From the NCBI GenBank assembly GCA_020637295.1, contig JACJWF010000017.1:1-60280 (forward strand): a DNA stretch of 60,280 nt. Direction: 5' to 3'. Both the position numbers and the translations under genes were made by a program. Numbering within the stretch: the first letter of the stretch is position 1; every line of letters starts with the position of its first letter. Below are positions 1 through 8,044 of this stretch, piece after piece. Under the pieces are notes generated by a model that worked only from the letters and a program-made list of their open reading frames with translations, did not search any database and was not told the DNA's origin. The stretch is from Acidimicrobiaceae bacterium (GTDB taxonomy: Bacteria; Actinomycetota; Acidimicrobiia; Acidimicrobiales; Ilumatobacteraceae).

Positions 1-1
1 T

Positions 2-1300
2 CAGGCCGGCGATCGGCGCCGGGTCGGCAGTGGGGCCGAGGTCGACGACCACGGCGTACGGGCCGTTGAAGCCGGGGCCGAAGCCGTCCACCAGCAGGTC
101 GTAGGCGAGGTGCTGGGTGGCATCGGCGGCAGTGTTGGAGTCGTCGGCGAAGCACATCTCGAGGCCCAACACCGGCAGTGAGATCGTCACCAGGGCGGCC
201 AGGCTGACCGTTGCGTAGCGCCACGGACGACGGCCAACGTGGTCGGCCCAACGGCCGGCCAACGTGCGGTGGCCCTCGCCGGTGCGGTCCTTCCGATGGG
301 GGATCGACCAGCGGTCGATGTGCCGGCCGGCGATGCCCAGGCAGGCGGGGAGGAGCGTCACGGCGATCAACATCGCGAACAGCACAACGATTGCGGATGC
401 GAACCCCATGTAGGTCATCGCCGGCATGCCGGCCATCACCAGCCCCGTGATCGCGATGACCACGGTCATGCCGGCGAACAGCACTGCCTGCCCGGCCGTG
501 GCGTTCGCCGCACCGGCGGCGTCCTCCACCGAGCGCCCCTGGGTCAGCTCGTGGCGGTGCCGGGTGACGACGAAGAGCGCGTAGTCGATGCCGACGCCCA
601 GCCCGATCATCGAGGCGAGCATCGTGGAGGTCACCGGCGTGTCGACGAAGGATGCCATCACGCCCACCCCGCCGAGGCCGAGTGCAAGGCCGATGAGCGC
701 CGTCACCACTGGCACGGCCATGGCGATCAGCGAGCCGAACGCGATGAGCAGCACGATCACGGCGACGGCCAGGCCGACCCCTTCGTTGCCCTCGATGGTG
801 GCGGACACCAGGCCCCCACCGAGCTCCGTCTGCACGCCGGCGTCGCGAGCCACCTCGGCCGCATCGTCGATCGCCGAGGTGTGCCGTGCCTCGATGGAGT
901 CGCGGTCGAAGTAGACCGTCGAGAAGGCGGTCGTGCCGTCGGCGCTGACCGTCGGGCCGGCGGGATCGAACGGATCGGACGCGGCGGTCACGTCCTCGCC
1001 ACTGCGAACCTCCGCCAGTGCGCGCTCGATGGCCGCGACGTTGGCCGGGTCCGTGATCGAGCCCTCCTCCACGTGGAAGACCAGCTGGCCCGAGAGGCGG
1101 GCGAACTGGGGGAAGTTGGCGACGAGGAGGTCGTTCGCCCGCTGGGCTTCGACGCCGGGGACGGCGAAGTTGTCCTTGGTGGTGCCGCCCAGCTGGGCGT
1201 TGACGCCGAGCACCACGGCGGCGATGGCGAGCCAGACGCCGAACACCCGCCACGGGTGGCGAGCGCACCGGCGTCCGAGCCGGAACAGGAATGCTGACAT
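2..1300 (-). CDS. MMPL/RND-superfamily exporter, 3' end outside window
   Basis: About 433 residues are visible and the frame is still open at the window edge, so the C-terminal part lies outside. It is a polytopic inner-membrane exporter of the MMPL family (lipid or drug export driven by proton motive force). The start at 1300 has a GAGGAGG ribosome site five bases upstream. A first membrane helix lies near residues 17-36, followed by a large extracytoplasmic loop and then a cluster of helices from about residue 170. The family signature GIDYALFVVTRHR sits near residue 240. The usual MMPL length is 700-1000 residues, so roughly half is seen. It is divergent from the MFS exporter at 1516, with repeated CGACAGCG motifs between them. 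Substrate is unknown. Confidence 0.85.
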   Translation of the reverse strand, partial: MSAFLFRLGRRCARHPWRVFGVWLAIAAVVLGVNAQLGGTTKDNFAVPGVEAQRANDLLVANFPQFARLSGQLVFHVEEGSITDPANVAAIERALAEVRSGEDVTAASDPFDPAGPTVSADGTTAFSTVYFDRDSIEARHTSAIDDAAEVARDAGVQTELGGGLVSATIEGNEGVGLAVAVIVLLIAFGSLIAMAVPVVTALIGLALGLGGVGVMASFVDTPVTSTMLASMIGLGVGIDYALFVVTRHRHELTQGRSVEDAAGAANATAGQAVLFAGMTVVIAITGLVMAGMPAMTYMGFASAIVVLFAMLIAVTLLPACLGIAGRHIDRWSIPHRKDRTGEGHRTLAGRWADHVGRRPWRYATVSLAALVTISLPVLGLEMCFADDSNTAADATQHLAYDLLVDGFGPGFNGPYAVVVDLGPTADPAPIAGL

Positions 1301-1372
1301 GGTTGCCTCCTCGGGCCGATCGCCCCGCCCGTTGCGGGGACGTCCCCAGGGTCGACAACCGCGCTGAACATC

Positions 1373-1438
1373 CGCTGTCAACCCGCTGAGGTGAACTGCC
1401 GTCCGGCGACAGCGGGCACCGACAGCGGATCGACAGCG
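1373..1438. promoter_or_regulatory. Repeated CGACAGCG motifs between two divergent exporters
   Basis: CGACAGCG occurs at 1407-1414, 1420-1427 and 1431-1438, and the inverted form CGCTGTCA at 1373-1380. The cluster sits in the 215-base gap between the MMPL and MFS exporter starts. A shared regulator controlling both exporters is an inference from position and repetition. No regulator gene lies immediately beside it. Confidence 0.35.
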
Positions 1439-1515
1439 ATCCGCCACCGGCGGCGCTCATCGTGCACTCACCACACGGCCTGCAGCAGGCGGGCCTCGAA
1501 CGAAAGGTGAGATCC

Positions 1516-3060
1516 ATGGAGGTCCAACTCCGCAGGAAGGTCATGCTCTCGATGGTGTTCGCCCTGGCGCTGGTCGTCTCGGCGGTCGCCTCGCTCAACC
1601 TCGCCCTCCCGGTCATCGCCCGGGCCACGGGCGCCAACCAGACCCAGCAGCAGTGGCTGGTCGACGGCTACGCCGTGGTGTTCGCCGGGCTGCTCCTCCC
1701 CGCCGGCGCGCTGGGCGACCGCTTCGGCCGACGACGGCTGCTGATGCTCGGGATGCTCGTGTTCGGCCTCGCCTACGGGCTGGCCTCGCTCTCCACCGAC
1801 ACCGGGGTGCTGATCGCCTGCCGGGCGATCGCCGGCGTCGGCGCCGCCCTCACCATGCCGGCGACGCTGTCCATCATCACCACCACCTTCCCGCCGGAGG
1901 AGCGTTCGCGTGCCGTTGGCACGTGGGCCGGCGTGGCCGGCGGCGGCGCCGTCATCGGCCTGCTGCTGTCCGGAACCCTGCTCGAGTTCGCGTCCTGGCG
2001 CTGGGTCTTCGCGGCCAACGCGATCTGGGCGGCGATCGCACTGGTGATGGCCGCCCGCTGGGCGCCGGAGTCGCGTGACGCCCACGCGCCGGCGGTCGAC
2101 CCGGTGGGCGGGTTGCTCTCCGCCGGCGGGCTGTCGGCGGCGGTCTACGCGATGATCGAGGGCCCGCACCGCGGCTGGTCCGACGGCCTTGTCGTGGGCG
2201 GGTTCCTCGTGGGCGCGGCGGCCCTGGTCGGCTTCGTGCTGTGGGAGCTGTCCCGCGAGGAACCGCTGCTCGACCCGCGGCTGTTCCGCCGGGCCGGTTT
2301 CGCCAGCGGCAGCCTGTCCATCACCCTGCAGTTCCTCGCGTTCTTCGGCTTCGTCTTCATCGGCCTCCAGTACCTGCAGCTCGTGCTCGACTACTCGCCG
2401 CTGCGGGCAGCGCTGGCGTTCGTGCCGATGGGCATGACCATCGGTGCCATGTCCCGCCAGGTCGCGCCGCGCCTGGCGCGGCGGCTGGGTGGGGCACGCG
2501 TCAACTCGGCCGGCCTGGCGCTGGCCGCGACCGGGTTCTGCGTGCTCGCCGGCCTCGGGGCGTCCAGCACGTACTGGCACGTGCTGGCCGGGCTGTTGAC
2601 CCTGGGCGCCGGGATGGGGCTGGCCACCGCGCCGGCGACGTCGGCCATCGTGACCTCGCTGCCGGACTCCAAGCAGGGGGTCGCCTCGGCCGTCAACGAC
2701 GCCGCCCGGGAGGTCGGCGGGGCCATCGGCATCGCGGTGCTGGGCAGCCTCCTGACCAGCGGGTACCACGACGGCCTCCGCCCGGCCGCGGCGGCACTCC
2801 CGCCGGAGGTCGCCGAGCGTGCCCGCGAGTCGCTGGCCTTCGTCGTCCACGCCGCCGATCAGCTCGGCCCTCGGGGTGGCGAGCTCGTCACTGCCGCCCG
2901 CAGCGCGTTCGTGGACGGGCTGCAGTCGGCGATGTGGGTGGCCGCTGCGATCATGGCCGCTGGTGCCGTCGCCACTGCCGTGCTCCACCGCCACGATGCT
3001 CCGTTGGCCGATGAGCCCGACACCGAGCCCCGCTCGTCCGCGGCGCTGGTGCGGTCGTGA
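1516..3060 (+). CDS. MFS drug exporter, DHA2 (14-helix) family
   Basis: A 514-residue proton-coupled efflux transporter of the cytoplasmic membrane. Motif A appears as ALGDRFGRRRLLM after the second helix. An antiporter-type motif C region (GVAGGGAVIGLLLSG) precedes ASWRWVF, a typical DHA2 landmark. The length fits a 14-helix EmrB/QacA-type protein. I chose the ATG at 1516 because AAAGGTGAG lies just upstream. An in-frame GTG at 1462 would add 18 residues that do not resemble a transporter N terminus. The stop overlaps the GTG start of the next small gene. The substrate cannot be told from sequence; antibiotics or other toxic compounds are usual for the family. Confidence 0.88.
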   Translation: MEVQLRRKVMLSMVFALALVVSAVASLNLALPVIARATGANQTQQQWLVDGYAVVFAGLLLPAGALGDRFGRRRLLMLGMLVFGLAYGLASLSTDTGVLIACRAIAGVGAALTMPATLSIITTTFPPEERSRAVGTWAGVAGGGAVIGLLLSGTLLEFASWRWVFAANAIWAAIALVMAARWAPESRDAHAPAVDPVGGLLSAGGLSAAVYAMIEGPHRGWSDGLVVGGFLVGAAALVGFVLWELSREEPLLDPRLFRRAGFASGSLSITLQFLAFFGFVFIGLQYLQLVLDYSPLRAALAFVPMGMTIGAMSRQVAPRLARRLGGARVNSAGLALAATGFCVLAGLGASSTYWHVLAGLLTLGAGMGLATAPATSAIVTSLPDSKQGVASAVNDAAREVGGAIGIAVLGSLLTSGYHDGLRPAAAALPPEVAERARESLAFVVHAADQLGPRGGELVTAARSAFVDGLQSAMWVAAAIMAAGAVATAVLHRHDAPLADEPDTEPRSSAALVRS

Positions 3061-3359
3061 TCGCCAGGGTGTGGCGCGGTCACGTGGAGACGCGCGACGC
3101 CGACGAGTACCTGGCGTTGATGAGGACGGTGGCACTACCCGACTGCCGGTCGACGCCGGGGAATCTGGGCGCCTACGTGCTCTGCCGGCCGGGTTCTTCG
3201 ATCGTTGAGTTCACGGTGCTCACGTTCTGGGACTGCGAGGAGGCGGTCGCCGGGTTCACGGGCGACCGGCCGACCCGCGCCAAGTACTACCCGTTCGACC
3301 CGGGCTTCCTCCTCGCGATGGCGCCCAACGCCGAACACCTCGACGCCTACGACGAGTGA
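3057..3359 (+). CDS. Small ABM/dimeric alpha-beta barrel-like protein
   Basis: A 100-residue protein translationally coupled to the MFS exporter (GTGA overlap). The start MIARVWRGHV and the alternating strand/helix pattern resemble antibiotic-biosynthesis-monooxygenase (ABM) fold proteins, which are small dimeric alpha+beta barrels. The central stretch SIVEFTVLTFWDCEEAVAGF fits the second strand and helix of that fold. Most such proteins are uncharacterised; some are cofactor-free oxygenases and others only bind ligands. Coupling to an exporter suggests a role with the exported compound, but this is inference. No catalytic residue can be assigned. Confidence 0.6.
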   Translation: MIARVWRGHVETRDADEYLALMRTVALPDCRSTPGNLGAYVLCRPGSSIVEFTVLTFWDCEEAVAGFTGDRPTRAKYYPFDPGFLLAMAPNAEHLDAYDE

Positions 3360-3805
3360 CGGCGGGCGATGGAGCGACCCAACGTGGCCATCGCCGCTCG
3401 CAACTCGGCGGGCAGCAGCACCTCCACATCCAGGGCGAGTGCGACGAGTTCGCGAACCGCAGTGTCAGAGGAGTCGAAGCGGAACGACCCTTCCACCCAG
3501 TCGGGTCGACCGGGCGCCGGCTGGGCGCCGGGCCGCGGTCGCCAGCCTTCCGGCCGGCCGGTCACCTGGGCGCGCTGCAGCGCAGCCGGGGAGATCCGGA
3601 CCCTGACTCGCCGCAGGTGGCCGTTGGTGGTGATCAGCCCGGCCGGCAGCGGAGGCACGGCCTGCTGAAACGTGTCCAGCATCTGGAAGCCGCCCCCCGG
3701 CCCGCGTGTGCCGTACACCGGTACTCCGGCCCTGGAGAGCTCAACCCGCGCAACAACCGCATGCGCGCCATCTGACAGTGGTGTGTGGCGCCTCGCCGCG
3801 GTGGG
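3347..3805 (-). pseudogene. Collapsed remnant of a HTH-WYL transcriptional regulator
   Basis: The frame continues immediately after the stop of the AHSA1 gene and reads to a stop at 3347. Its first part carries the end of a YafY-type HTH domain (AGVPVYGTRGPGGGFQMLD, the wing). It then jumps directly to the C-terminal strand and helix of a WYL regulator (VRVRISPAAL, then EVLLPAELRAAMATLG). In intact family members roughly 200 residues separate these parts and about 40 more precede the wing. Here the N-terminal HTH half and most of the WYL domain are missing, without an in-frame stop. No convincing start codon exists upstream of the HTH part; a GTG at 3718 could start a 123-residue fragment. 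I read this as a decayed gene, though expression of the short fragment cannot be excluded. Confidence 0.65.
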
Positions 3806-4312
3806 TCAGGCGACTCCGAGGTGGCGGGCCAGCTTCTGCATGGTCTGCAGGCCCAGTTCCACCGCGCCGAAGCCGATGACCGCGGCGCGCTGCTCGGCGC
3901 TGGGGTGCAGCTGCCGCAGCGTCAGCACCGTCTTGCCGTCGGCCTGCTCGTCGAACGTCAGCGTCACCCGGAAGCGTGACGGGTCGTCGTCCACGTCGGA
4001 GCCGTGGTCCATCACCATCCGCTCGCCGGGCACGACCTCCAGGTAGTCGAAGCGGTTGGTGTAGAGCGTGCCGTCGGCAGCGGTCATGTCGAAACGCGCC
4101 CGGCCGCCAGGCCGCACGTCCATCTCGTGCACCACGCAGGTGAACCCGTCGGGGCCGAACCACTGGCAGAACGCGTCGGCGTCGGTCCAGGCGGCGAACA
4201 CTGCCTGCCGCGGAGCGTCGAGGACGCGCACCAACACGACCTCGCGATCGAGGCTCCAGGTGCTGGCCGGGTCGGCAGCTGCGGCGGTCGGGTGGGCGGG
4301 TGTCGTGTTCAT
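3806..4312 (-). CDS. SRPBCC/AHSA1-family protein
   Basis: A 168-residue START-like (SRPBCC) fold protein of the AHSA1 group, a soluble ligand-binding fold with a deep hydrophobic pocket. Landmarks are RVLDAPRQAVFAAWTD, WFGPDGFT, DVRPGGRARFDM and a C-terminal helix ending LGLQTMQKLARHLGV. Its ATG overlaps the stop of the upstream ArsR-type gene (ATGA). ArsR-AHSA1 pairs are a recurrent two-gene unit in actinobacteria. The ligand is unknown. Expression is probably controlled by the ArsR partner through the palindrome at 4728-4737. Confidence 0.85.
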   Translation of the reverse strand: MNTTPAHPTAAAADPASTWSLDREVVLVRVLDAPRQAVFAAWTDADAFCQWFGPDGFTCVVHEMDVRPGGRARFDMTAADGTLYTNRFDYLEVVPGERMVMDHGSDVDDDPSRFRVTLTFDEQADGKTVLTLRQLHPSAEQRAAVIGFGAVELGLQTMQKLARHLGVA

Positions 4313-4692
4313 GGCGTCTCCGTGTTCGGGGTATGGGCGGTGTTCTGGTCGGCAGCGGCCGGGTCGCTGCTGCGCCGCAGGTGCGCCTCCAGGCGATCCA
4401 GCCGTTGTTCCCACGCGGCCTGGGTGTGTTCGGCCCACGCCGCGATCTCCCGCAGGGGCTCGGGCCGTAGCCGGCACGGCCGTGTCTGCCCGTCGCGCCC
4501 GCGGCTGATGAGGCCCGCCTGCTCCAGCACCTTGAGGTGGCGGGAGATGGCAGGAAGGCTGATGGGGAAGGGCTCGGCGAGTTCCAGCACCGTCGCTTCG
4601 CCGTCGGCCAGCCGGCGCACGATGGAACGCCGGGTGGGGTCGGCCAGCGCGGCGAAGACCTGATCGAACCGGTCGGGGGTGGTCATCGGCAT
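4309..4692 (-). CDS. ArsR/SmtB-family winged-helix repressor
   Basis: A 127-residue regulator. The winged helix-turn-helix is clear: LADPTRRSIVRRLADGEATV, then the recognition region ISLPAISRHLKVLEQAGLIS and a basic wing. It has only one Cys after the HTH and no Cys pair, so it is not an obvious metal sensor. It belongs with the SdpR-like autorepressors that precede AHSA1 genes. Start is the ATG at 4692; a second ATG at 4686 is equally possible. The next gene starts within its stop codon. The 10-base palindrome about 36 bases upstream is the likely autoregulatory operator. Confidence 0.88.
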   Translation of the reverse strand: MPMTTPDRFDQVFAALADPTRRSIVRRLADGEATVLELAEPFPISLPAISRHLKVLEQAGLISRGRDGQTRPCRLRPEPLREIAAWAEHTQAAWEQRLDRLEAHLRRSSDPAAADQNTAHTPNTETP

Positions 4693-4727
4693 GGCAGGTC
4701 GCTGTCCGAGAGAAAGTTCACGAGTTA

Positions 4728-4737
4728 GTTATATAAC
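4728..4737. promoter_or_regulatory. Palindromic operator candidate GTTATATAAC
   Basis: GTTATATAAC is a perfect 10-base palindrome in a locally AT-rich patch upstream of the ArsR-AHSA1 pair. In this GC-rich sequence such a patch stands out. It overlaps a plausible -10 region on the minus strand, so repressor binding would block transcription. The same site lies about 180 bases upstream of the helicase gene on the plus strand. Confidence 0.5.
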
Positions 4738-4918
4738 CGATCCGCTAAGTACGTCAACCAAGTGTCGGATGCCGAGGGCGGCCGACCTCGCCGCCTCGGT
4801 GTCACCGGTCCGAGACGGTCCCGCTGACGCGACGCTCAATGTCGGCGGGGAATGCGCCGATGAGAAACCCGAGCCAATGCGCGGTGACAGTGCTGGCGTG
4901 ATGGAGAGGTGGACGACG

Positions 4919-6754
4919 GTGGCCGTCATGCGACCGACATTGGACGAGTGCGACCGGCTGCTGGAGCCGCTCAACGACGGGGAGCGGAGGGTGGCCATGC
5001 GCCTCGCCGAACTCGGCGACGACTGGACGGTGTACGTCCAGCCGCGGTTGGCGCACGACGTGCCCGACTTCGTGGCGGTCCACCCGCGGCACGGTGTGTG
5101 CGCGATCGAGGTGAAGAACTGGAGATACGGGAAGTACCGGCAGAACGACGACGGCTCCATCGACATGATGACCGACGGCGCCTGGCGCCCGACCAAGGAA
5201 GCGCCCCGCTACCAGGCCTACCGCTACCGCTCGACCATCTTCGACCACTACTTCGCCGGGCCGGACGACCCCGACCGGCCCACCCAGGTGGTGCGGGCGG
5301 TGGTGGTGCTGCCCAACCACTCCACCGAGCAGGCCGAGCGCCTGCTGGAACGCCACCGGGTGACACCCGACGAGTTGGGTGTGCGGGTGCTCGGGGGTGA
5401 TGCGCTCCACCGCGCGCCGGAGTTCATCGTCCAGCCGGGCTGCCCGCGCCCGGACCCGGCCTCGATCGCCCGCTTGCTCCGCCACCTTCGCGAGGCCGAT
5501 GCCGTCAGCGAGTTGCGGTCCCCGATCCGGCTCAGCGAGGGTGCCCGCAACATCGCCACCAACCCCAGTTCTGCGCGGCGCCGGCGCGTCCGCGGGCCGG
5601 CCGGCTGCGGCAAGTCGTTCGGCCTCGCGGCCCGTGCCGCCCGCCTGGCGGCGGAGGGCAAGCGGGTGCTGGTGCTGACGTTCAACACCACCCTGGCCAA
5701 CTACCTGACGACGCTGATGGTGGCGCGGTGCCGCGAGACCGGGGCCAACCCCGGGCTGGTCACGTGCTCCTCGTTCCACGCGTTCTGCAATCGCGTCGTG
5801 GAGGACGCCGCGACCACCGGCTTCCGCACGGACCCGCCGGCGGGCGTCGACCGTTGGGACGCCTCGGTGGCGCAGGCGGCGGCGGCCTTCGAGGCCGGGT
5901 TCAGCCGCCGCTTCGACGCCGTGCTGGTCGACGAAGGGCAGGACTTCACGCTGGAGTGGTGGAACCTGCTGCGCACCCATGTGGTCGACCCGGACGGTGA
6001 GATGCTGCTGGTCGCCGACCCTACGCAGGACGTCTACGACAAGAAGGCCTGGACCGACGAGGACCGCATGCTCGGTGCCGGGTTCTCGGGGCCGTGGACC
6101 GAGCTGCGCGGCTCCTACCGCATGCCGGCCGACCTGATCCCGCTGGCGAACGCCTTCGCTCGCCGGCATCTCGACGGACAACGCCTGGCGGCGGAGGTGC
6201 CGCCCGATCACATGGACATCGCCGGGCTGGCGTCGGCCACCCTCCGGCGGTGGACGAACGTCGGCTCGCGGGTGGAGCTCGGCCCGGAGATCGGGCACGA
6301 GGTGGTGCGCCTGCTGACGGCCAACCCGGATCTCAACCCCAACGACGTGGTGTTCCTGTGCGAGCACCACGAGGACGGTCTGGCCGCCGTGCGCGTCATC
6401 GAGGCCGCCGGCTACCCCGTGCACCACATCTTCGCGGCGCGGGCCGGTGACCGGGCGCGTCGCAAGCGGCGCTTCTGGCCCGACGCGCCCGGGGTGAAGG
6501 GGTGCACCGTGCACAGCTTCAAGGGATGGGAGACCCCCGCACTGGTGATGGGCATCGACCGTGATCACGAGTCTCGCCGTCTGGCCTACGTGGCCATGAC
6601 GCGCGTGAAGGTGCCGGGTTTCGGCCGGCACGCCCATCTGTCCATCGTGAATCTGGACCTGTCGTTGGCAGATTTCCAGTCGACGTTCGAGCACTGGACG
6701 GTCACGCGCGTGCCGCTCTGGGCGCCGCCGCGGGCCGAGGCCCGAGTGCGGTGA
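4919..6754 (+). CDS. NERD nuclease-domain / UvrD-like superfamily 1 helicase
   Basis: A 611-residue protein with two modules. Residues about 20-170 form a NERD (nuclease-related) domain. The restriction-endonuclease-type motif reads D50 (VPDFVAV), then E64-V-K66 in CAIEVKNW. Residues about 205-600 form a superfamily 1 helicase: Walker A GPAGCGKS (226-233), motif Ia VLTFNTTLANYL, Walker B DEGQDF (339-344), GSYRMP, motif V CTVHSFKGWE and motif VI RLAYVAMTR. The GTG at 4919 is preferred because GGAGAGG lies nine bases upstream; ATGs at 4901 and 4928 are alternatives. The gene stands alone between the ArsR operator and csp. The combination implies helicase-guided cleavage in repair or anti-phage defence; the role is inference. 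Confidence 0.82.
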   Translation: MAVMRPTLDECDRLLEPLNDGERRVAMRLAELGDDWTVYVQPRLAHDVPDFVAVHPRHGVCAIEVKNWRYGKYRQNDDGSIDMMTDGAWRPTKEAPRYQAYRYRSTIFDHYFAGPDDPDRPTQVVRAVVVLPNHSTEQAERLLERHRVTPDELGVRVLGGDALHRAPEFIVQPGCPRPDPASIARLLRHLREADAVSELRSPIRLSEGARNIATNPSSARRRRVRGPAGCGKSFGLAARAARLAAEGKRVLVLTFNTTLANYLTTLMVARCRETGANPGLVTCSSFHAFCNRVVEDAATTGFRTDPPAGVDRWDASVAQAAAAFEAGFSRRFDAVLVDEGQDFTLEWWNLLRTHVVDPDGEMLLVADPTQDVYDKKAWTDEDRMLGAGFSGPWTELRGSYRMPADLIPLANAFARRHLDGQRLAAEVPPDHMDIAGLASATLRRWTNVGSRVELGPEIGHEVVRLLTANPDLNPNDVVFLCEHHEDGLAAVRVIEAAGYPVHHIFAARAGDRARRKRRFWPDAPGVKGCTVHSFKGWETPALVMGIDRDHESRRLAYVAMTRVKVPGFGRHAHLSIVNLDLSLADFQSTFEHWTVTRVPLWAPPRAEARVR

Positions 6755-6879
6755 GGGGTCGGGTCGGGATGGCCCGGAACGACTGTTGGGCCGAGTTGGT
6801 GGTCGGCACGGTCCGATCACAGATAGCGTGGGGGCTTCAGGGTCACGAACATTGGCCCCGTTGAAAGATGAGGCCACGA

Positions 6880-7083
6880 ATGGCAACCGGTACCGTCAAG
6901 TTCTTCAATGCAGAGAAGGGCTACGGGTTCATTCGCCGTGATGAGGGTGGCGACGACCTGTTCGTCCACCACTCGCAGATCAAGACCGAGGGCTTCCGCG
7001 TCCTCCAGGAGGGCCAGGCCGTCGAGTTCGACGTTGGCCCCGGTCGCAAGGGCGATGAAGCTCAGAACGTCCGCCCGCTCTGA
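6880..7083 (+). CDS. cspA: Cold-shock-domain RNA chaperone
   Basis: A 67-residue single cold-shock domain, the normal size for the family. RNP1 is seen as KGYGFIRR and RNP2 as DLFVHHS. The protein begins MATGTVKFFNAEKGYGF, the canonical N terminus, so the ATG at 6880 is chosen over the in-frame ATG at 6868. It binds single-stranded RNA or DNA and melts RNA secondary structure. It has its own upstream region of about 125 bases and ends 11 bases from a convergent gene. Confidence 0.95.
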   Translation: MATGTVKFFNAEKGYGFIRRDEGGDDLFVHHSQIKTEGFRVLQEGQAVEFDVGPGRKGDEAQNVRPL

Positions 7084-7094
7084 CCTGTCGGTCC

Positions 7095-8027
7095 TCACAC
7101 CGCGGGGGCAACTTCGCGGGCGATGAGGTCCAGATGGTCCAGATCGGTGGGGTCGAGCACTTGGAGGTAGATGCGCTCGGCACCGGCGTCGCGCCAGCGG
7201 CGGATGGTGCCGGCCACCTCCGTCACAGTGCCGGCGGCCCCATTGGCACGCAATTCCGCCGGCTCTCGGCCGATGGCCTTTGCGCGCCGTTCCACCTCCG
7301 CCTCGTCGGCGCCGGCGCACGCCACCAATGCCGCGGAGAACACCGGCGGCGTGTCGCGGCCGATCGCCGCGCAGGCGGCCCGCACCCCGTCGCACAACAC
7401 AGTGAACCGCTCCAGCGGCACGAACGGAGTGTTGAACTCCGCGGCGTAGCGGGCGGCCAACGTCGGCGTGCGCTTGGCGCCGCCGCCGCCCATCACGATC
7501 GGCGGAGGCGCCTGCACCGGCTTGGGCAGCCCGGGCGAGTTGGCCACGGAATGGGCTGAACCCTCGTAGGTGAAGGTCTCACCCACCGGAGTGCGCCACA
7601 GGCCGTCGATGATCGCCAGCTGGTCTTCCAGCATGTCGAAGCGCCGGCCGAGCGGCGGGAAGTCGAACGAGTACGCCGTGTGCTCGGCTTCGTACCAGCC
7701 GGCGCCGAGGCCCAGTTCCACCCGGCCACCGCTCATCTGGTCCACCTGGGCCACGGAGATGGCAAGCAGCCCCGGGCTGCGGAACGTCACCGGCGACACC
7801 AGCGTGCCGAGGCGGATGGTGGACGTTTCGCGGGCCAGGCCGGCCAGCGTCACCCACGCATCGGTGGGGCCGGGCAGGCCGTCGCCGCCGCCCATCACGA
7901 GGTAGTGGTCGCTGCGGAAGAATGCTCCGAAGCCCAGCGCCTCGGCCCGCTGGGCCACGGCCAGCAGTGTGCCGTAGCTGGCGCCCTGCTGGGGCTCGGT
8001 GAAGATACGGAGGTCGCGGAGGTCCAT
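7095..8027 (-). CDS. LLM-class F420-dependent oxidoreductase
   Basis: A 310-residue luciferase-like (bacterial luciferase fold) flavin/F420 oxidoreductase. Family landmarks are FGAFFRSDHY, the strand TSTIRLGTLVSPVTFRSPG, LGLGAGWYEAEH and the loop PIVMGGGGAKRTPTLAARYA. The C terminus has the usual AERIYLQVLD strand. F420 use is inferred from similarity to actinobacterial members; FMN is the alternative. It lies 17 bases downstream of the S9 peptidase on the same strand, so the two are probably cotranscribed. The substrate is unknown. Confidence 0.88.
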   Translation of the reverse strand: MDLRDLRIFTEPQQGASYGTLLAVAQRAEALGFGAFFRSDHYLVMGGGDGLPGPTDAWVTLAGLARETSTIRLGTLVSPVTFRSPGLLAISVAQVDQMSGGRVELGLGAGWYEAEHTAYSFDFPPLGRRFDMLEDQLAIIDGLWRTPVGETFTYEGSAHSVANSPGLPKPVQAPPPIVMGGGGAKRTPTLAARYAAEFNTPFVPLERFTVLCDGVRAACAAIGRDTPPVFSAALVACAGADEAEVERRAKAIGREPAELRANGAAGTVTEVAGTIRRWRDAGAERIYLQVLDPTDLDHLDLIAREVAPAV

Positions 8028-8044
8028 CGGTCCAGCATGGCAGT

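Noticed and set aside
1..3. TCA at the window start as the stop codon of the MMPL gene
   Set aside because: Counting from the ATG at 1300, this triplet is not in frame; the gene runs off the window.
3356..3775. Plus-strand frame opposite the WYL remnant
   Set aside because: The translation has no family resemblance, while the minus strand shows two recognisable pieces of a WYL regulator.
4802..6886. Minus-strand frame of almost 700 codons across the NERD-helicase
   Set aside because: No domain signature; the plus strand carries a full set of nuclease and helicase motifs.
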